From: Burkholderiales bacterium
GTDB taxonomy: Bacteria; Pseudomonadota; Gammaproteobacteria; Burkholderiales; Usitatibacteraceae
Assembly (NCBI GenBank): GCA_026786225.1
Contig: JAJAYN010000417.1
Span: 1-6,320, forward strand
Direction of reading: 5' to 3'
Length of the DNA: 6,320 nucleotides
Every line of letters begins with the position of its first letter. The stretch's first letter is position 1. Position numbers and translations under genes: made by a program. Shown one piece after another: positions 6,095 to 6,320 of this stretch. The notes below the pieces were generated by a model. The model was not told the DNA's origin. It did no database searches and worked only from the letters and a program-made list of their open reading frames with translations.

Positions 6095-6320
6095 ATGAAG
6101 ATTACATTATCCCCTATCGAGCGCCGCGCGCTCAAAGCAAAAGCGCATGCACTTGTCCCGGTTGTCATGATTGGCGATCACGGATTCACGCCTGCCATCA
6201 TCCGTTAAATCGACCTTAATCTTAAATCCCACGAACTGATTAAAATTCGCGCCTCTACGGACGACCGCGAGCAGCGTACAAAATGGTTTGATGAAATTTG
6301 CGATGCGCTCAATGCTGCAC
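6095..6320 (+). pseudogene. yhbY: YhbY-family ribosome assembly RNA-binding protein, interrupted by an in-frame stop; 3' end outside window
   Basis: YhbY proteins are small (about 97 residues) single CRM-domain RNA-binding proteins associated with pre-50S particles. From the ATG at 6095 the frame reads 37 codons, including AHALVPVVMIGDHGFTPAII, typical of the first half of the domain with its GxxG loop (G27, G30). A TAA at 6206-6208 then stops it. The same frame continues without a shift to the window end as IDLNLKSHELIKIRAS and DDREQRTKWFDEICDALNAA, clearly the second half (family: EIDxALxxHELIKV...DDRE). The stop sits where the family has Glu, so one G-to-T change (GAA to TAA) explains it. 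No in-frame ATG follows to restart. The product would be a 37-residue fragment. Either the gene is recently inactivated or the base is a sequencing error. The identity is secure; pseudogene status is less so. It is divergent from rlmE, as in many proteobacteria. Confidence 0.8.
6106..6135 (-). promoter_or_regulatory. Candidate sigma70 promoter of rlmE, inside yhbY
   Basis: On the minus strand TTGAGC (6135-6130, 4 of 6 consensus bases) and GATAAT (6111-6106, 5 of 6) are separated by 18 bases. The start would fall near 6099, giving rlmE a leader of about 23 bases. The whole element lies within the first codons of yhbY on the opposite strand, as the 18-base gap would require. A perfect inverted repeat, GAGCGC-CGC-GCGCTC (6119-6133), occupies the spacer and overlaps the -35 box. 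It may be a codon coincidence or an operator. Confidence 0.4.

Noticed and set aside
6206..6208. Stop-codon reassignment or recoding as an explanation for the TAA in yhbY
   Set aside because: TAA, TGA and TAG all act as ordinary stops at expected gene ends in this window, and no recoding element is visible nearby.

Overview
This window is conserved bacterial housekeeping sequence. The source is most likely a betaproteobacterium. The evidence is the gene order rlmE-ftsH-folP-glmM with yhbY divergent from rlmE, plus FtsH details that I recall as typical of that class (GSPGTGKT Walker A, HESGH zinc site, MNQMTTGASNDFERAT stretch). The genus cannot be named from sequence alone. GC content looks moderate (mid-fifties by eye) and even across the window, with no sign of recent transfer. 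I see no mobile element, CRISPR array, tRNA or rRNA.

Layout: positions 1-998 (+) hold the 3' part of a periplasmic branched-chain-amino-acid-type ABC transporter binding protein, which converges on glmM with a 3-base gap. The minus strand then carries a four-gene block, read from high to low coordinates: rlmE (5435-6076, 23S rRNA 2'-O-methyltransferase), ftsH (3387-5303, membrane AAA+ zinc protease), folP (2475-3299, dihydropteroate synthase) and glmM (1002-2363, phosphoglucosamine mutase). At the right edge, yhbY (from 6095, +) runs away from rlmE and leaves the window. Its reading frame is broken by an in-frame TAA at codon 38, although the sequence on both sides still reads as YhbY.

The genes serve ribosome assembly and rRNA modification (yhbY, rlmE), membrane protein quality control (ftsH), folate synthesis (folP) and cell-wall precursor synthesis (glmM). 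In E. coli, rlmE and ftsH are heat-shock co-regulated and ftsH, folP and glmM are neighbours. Here the block looks subdivided. A sigma32-like promoter candidate lies in front of ftsH, a strong intrinsic terminator lies between ftsH and folP, and an 8-codon leader reading frame overlaps the glmM start by ATGA.

No undescribed multi-gene system is visible. The points worth a second look are the yhbY nonsense codon, the ftsH/folP terminator, the glmM leader frame and the compressed rlmE/yhbY divergent promoter region. All gaps between genes are shorter than about 135 bases.
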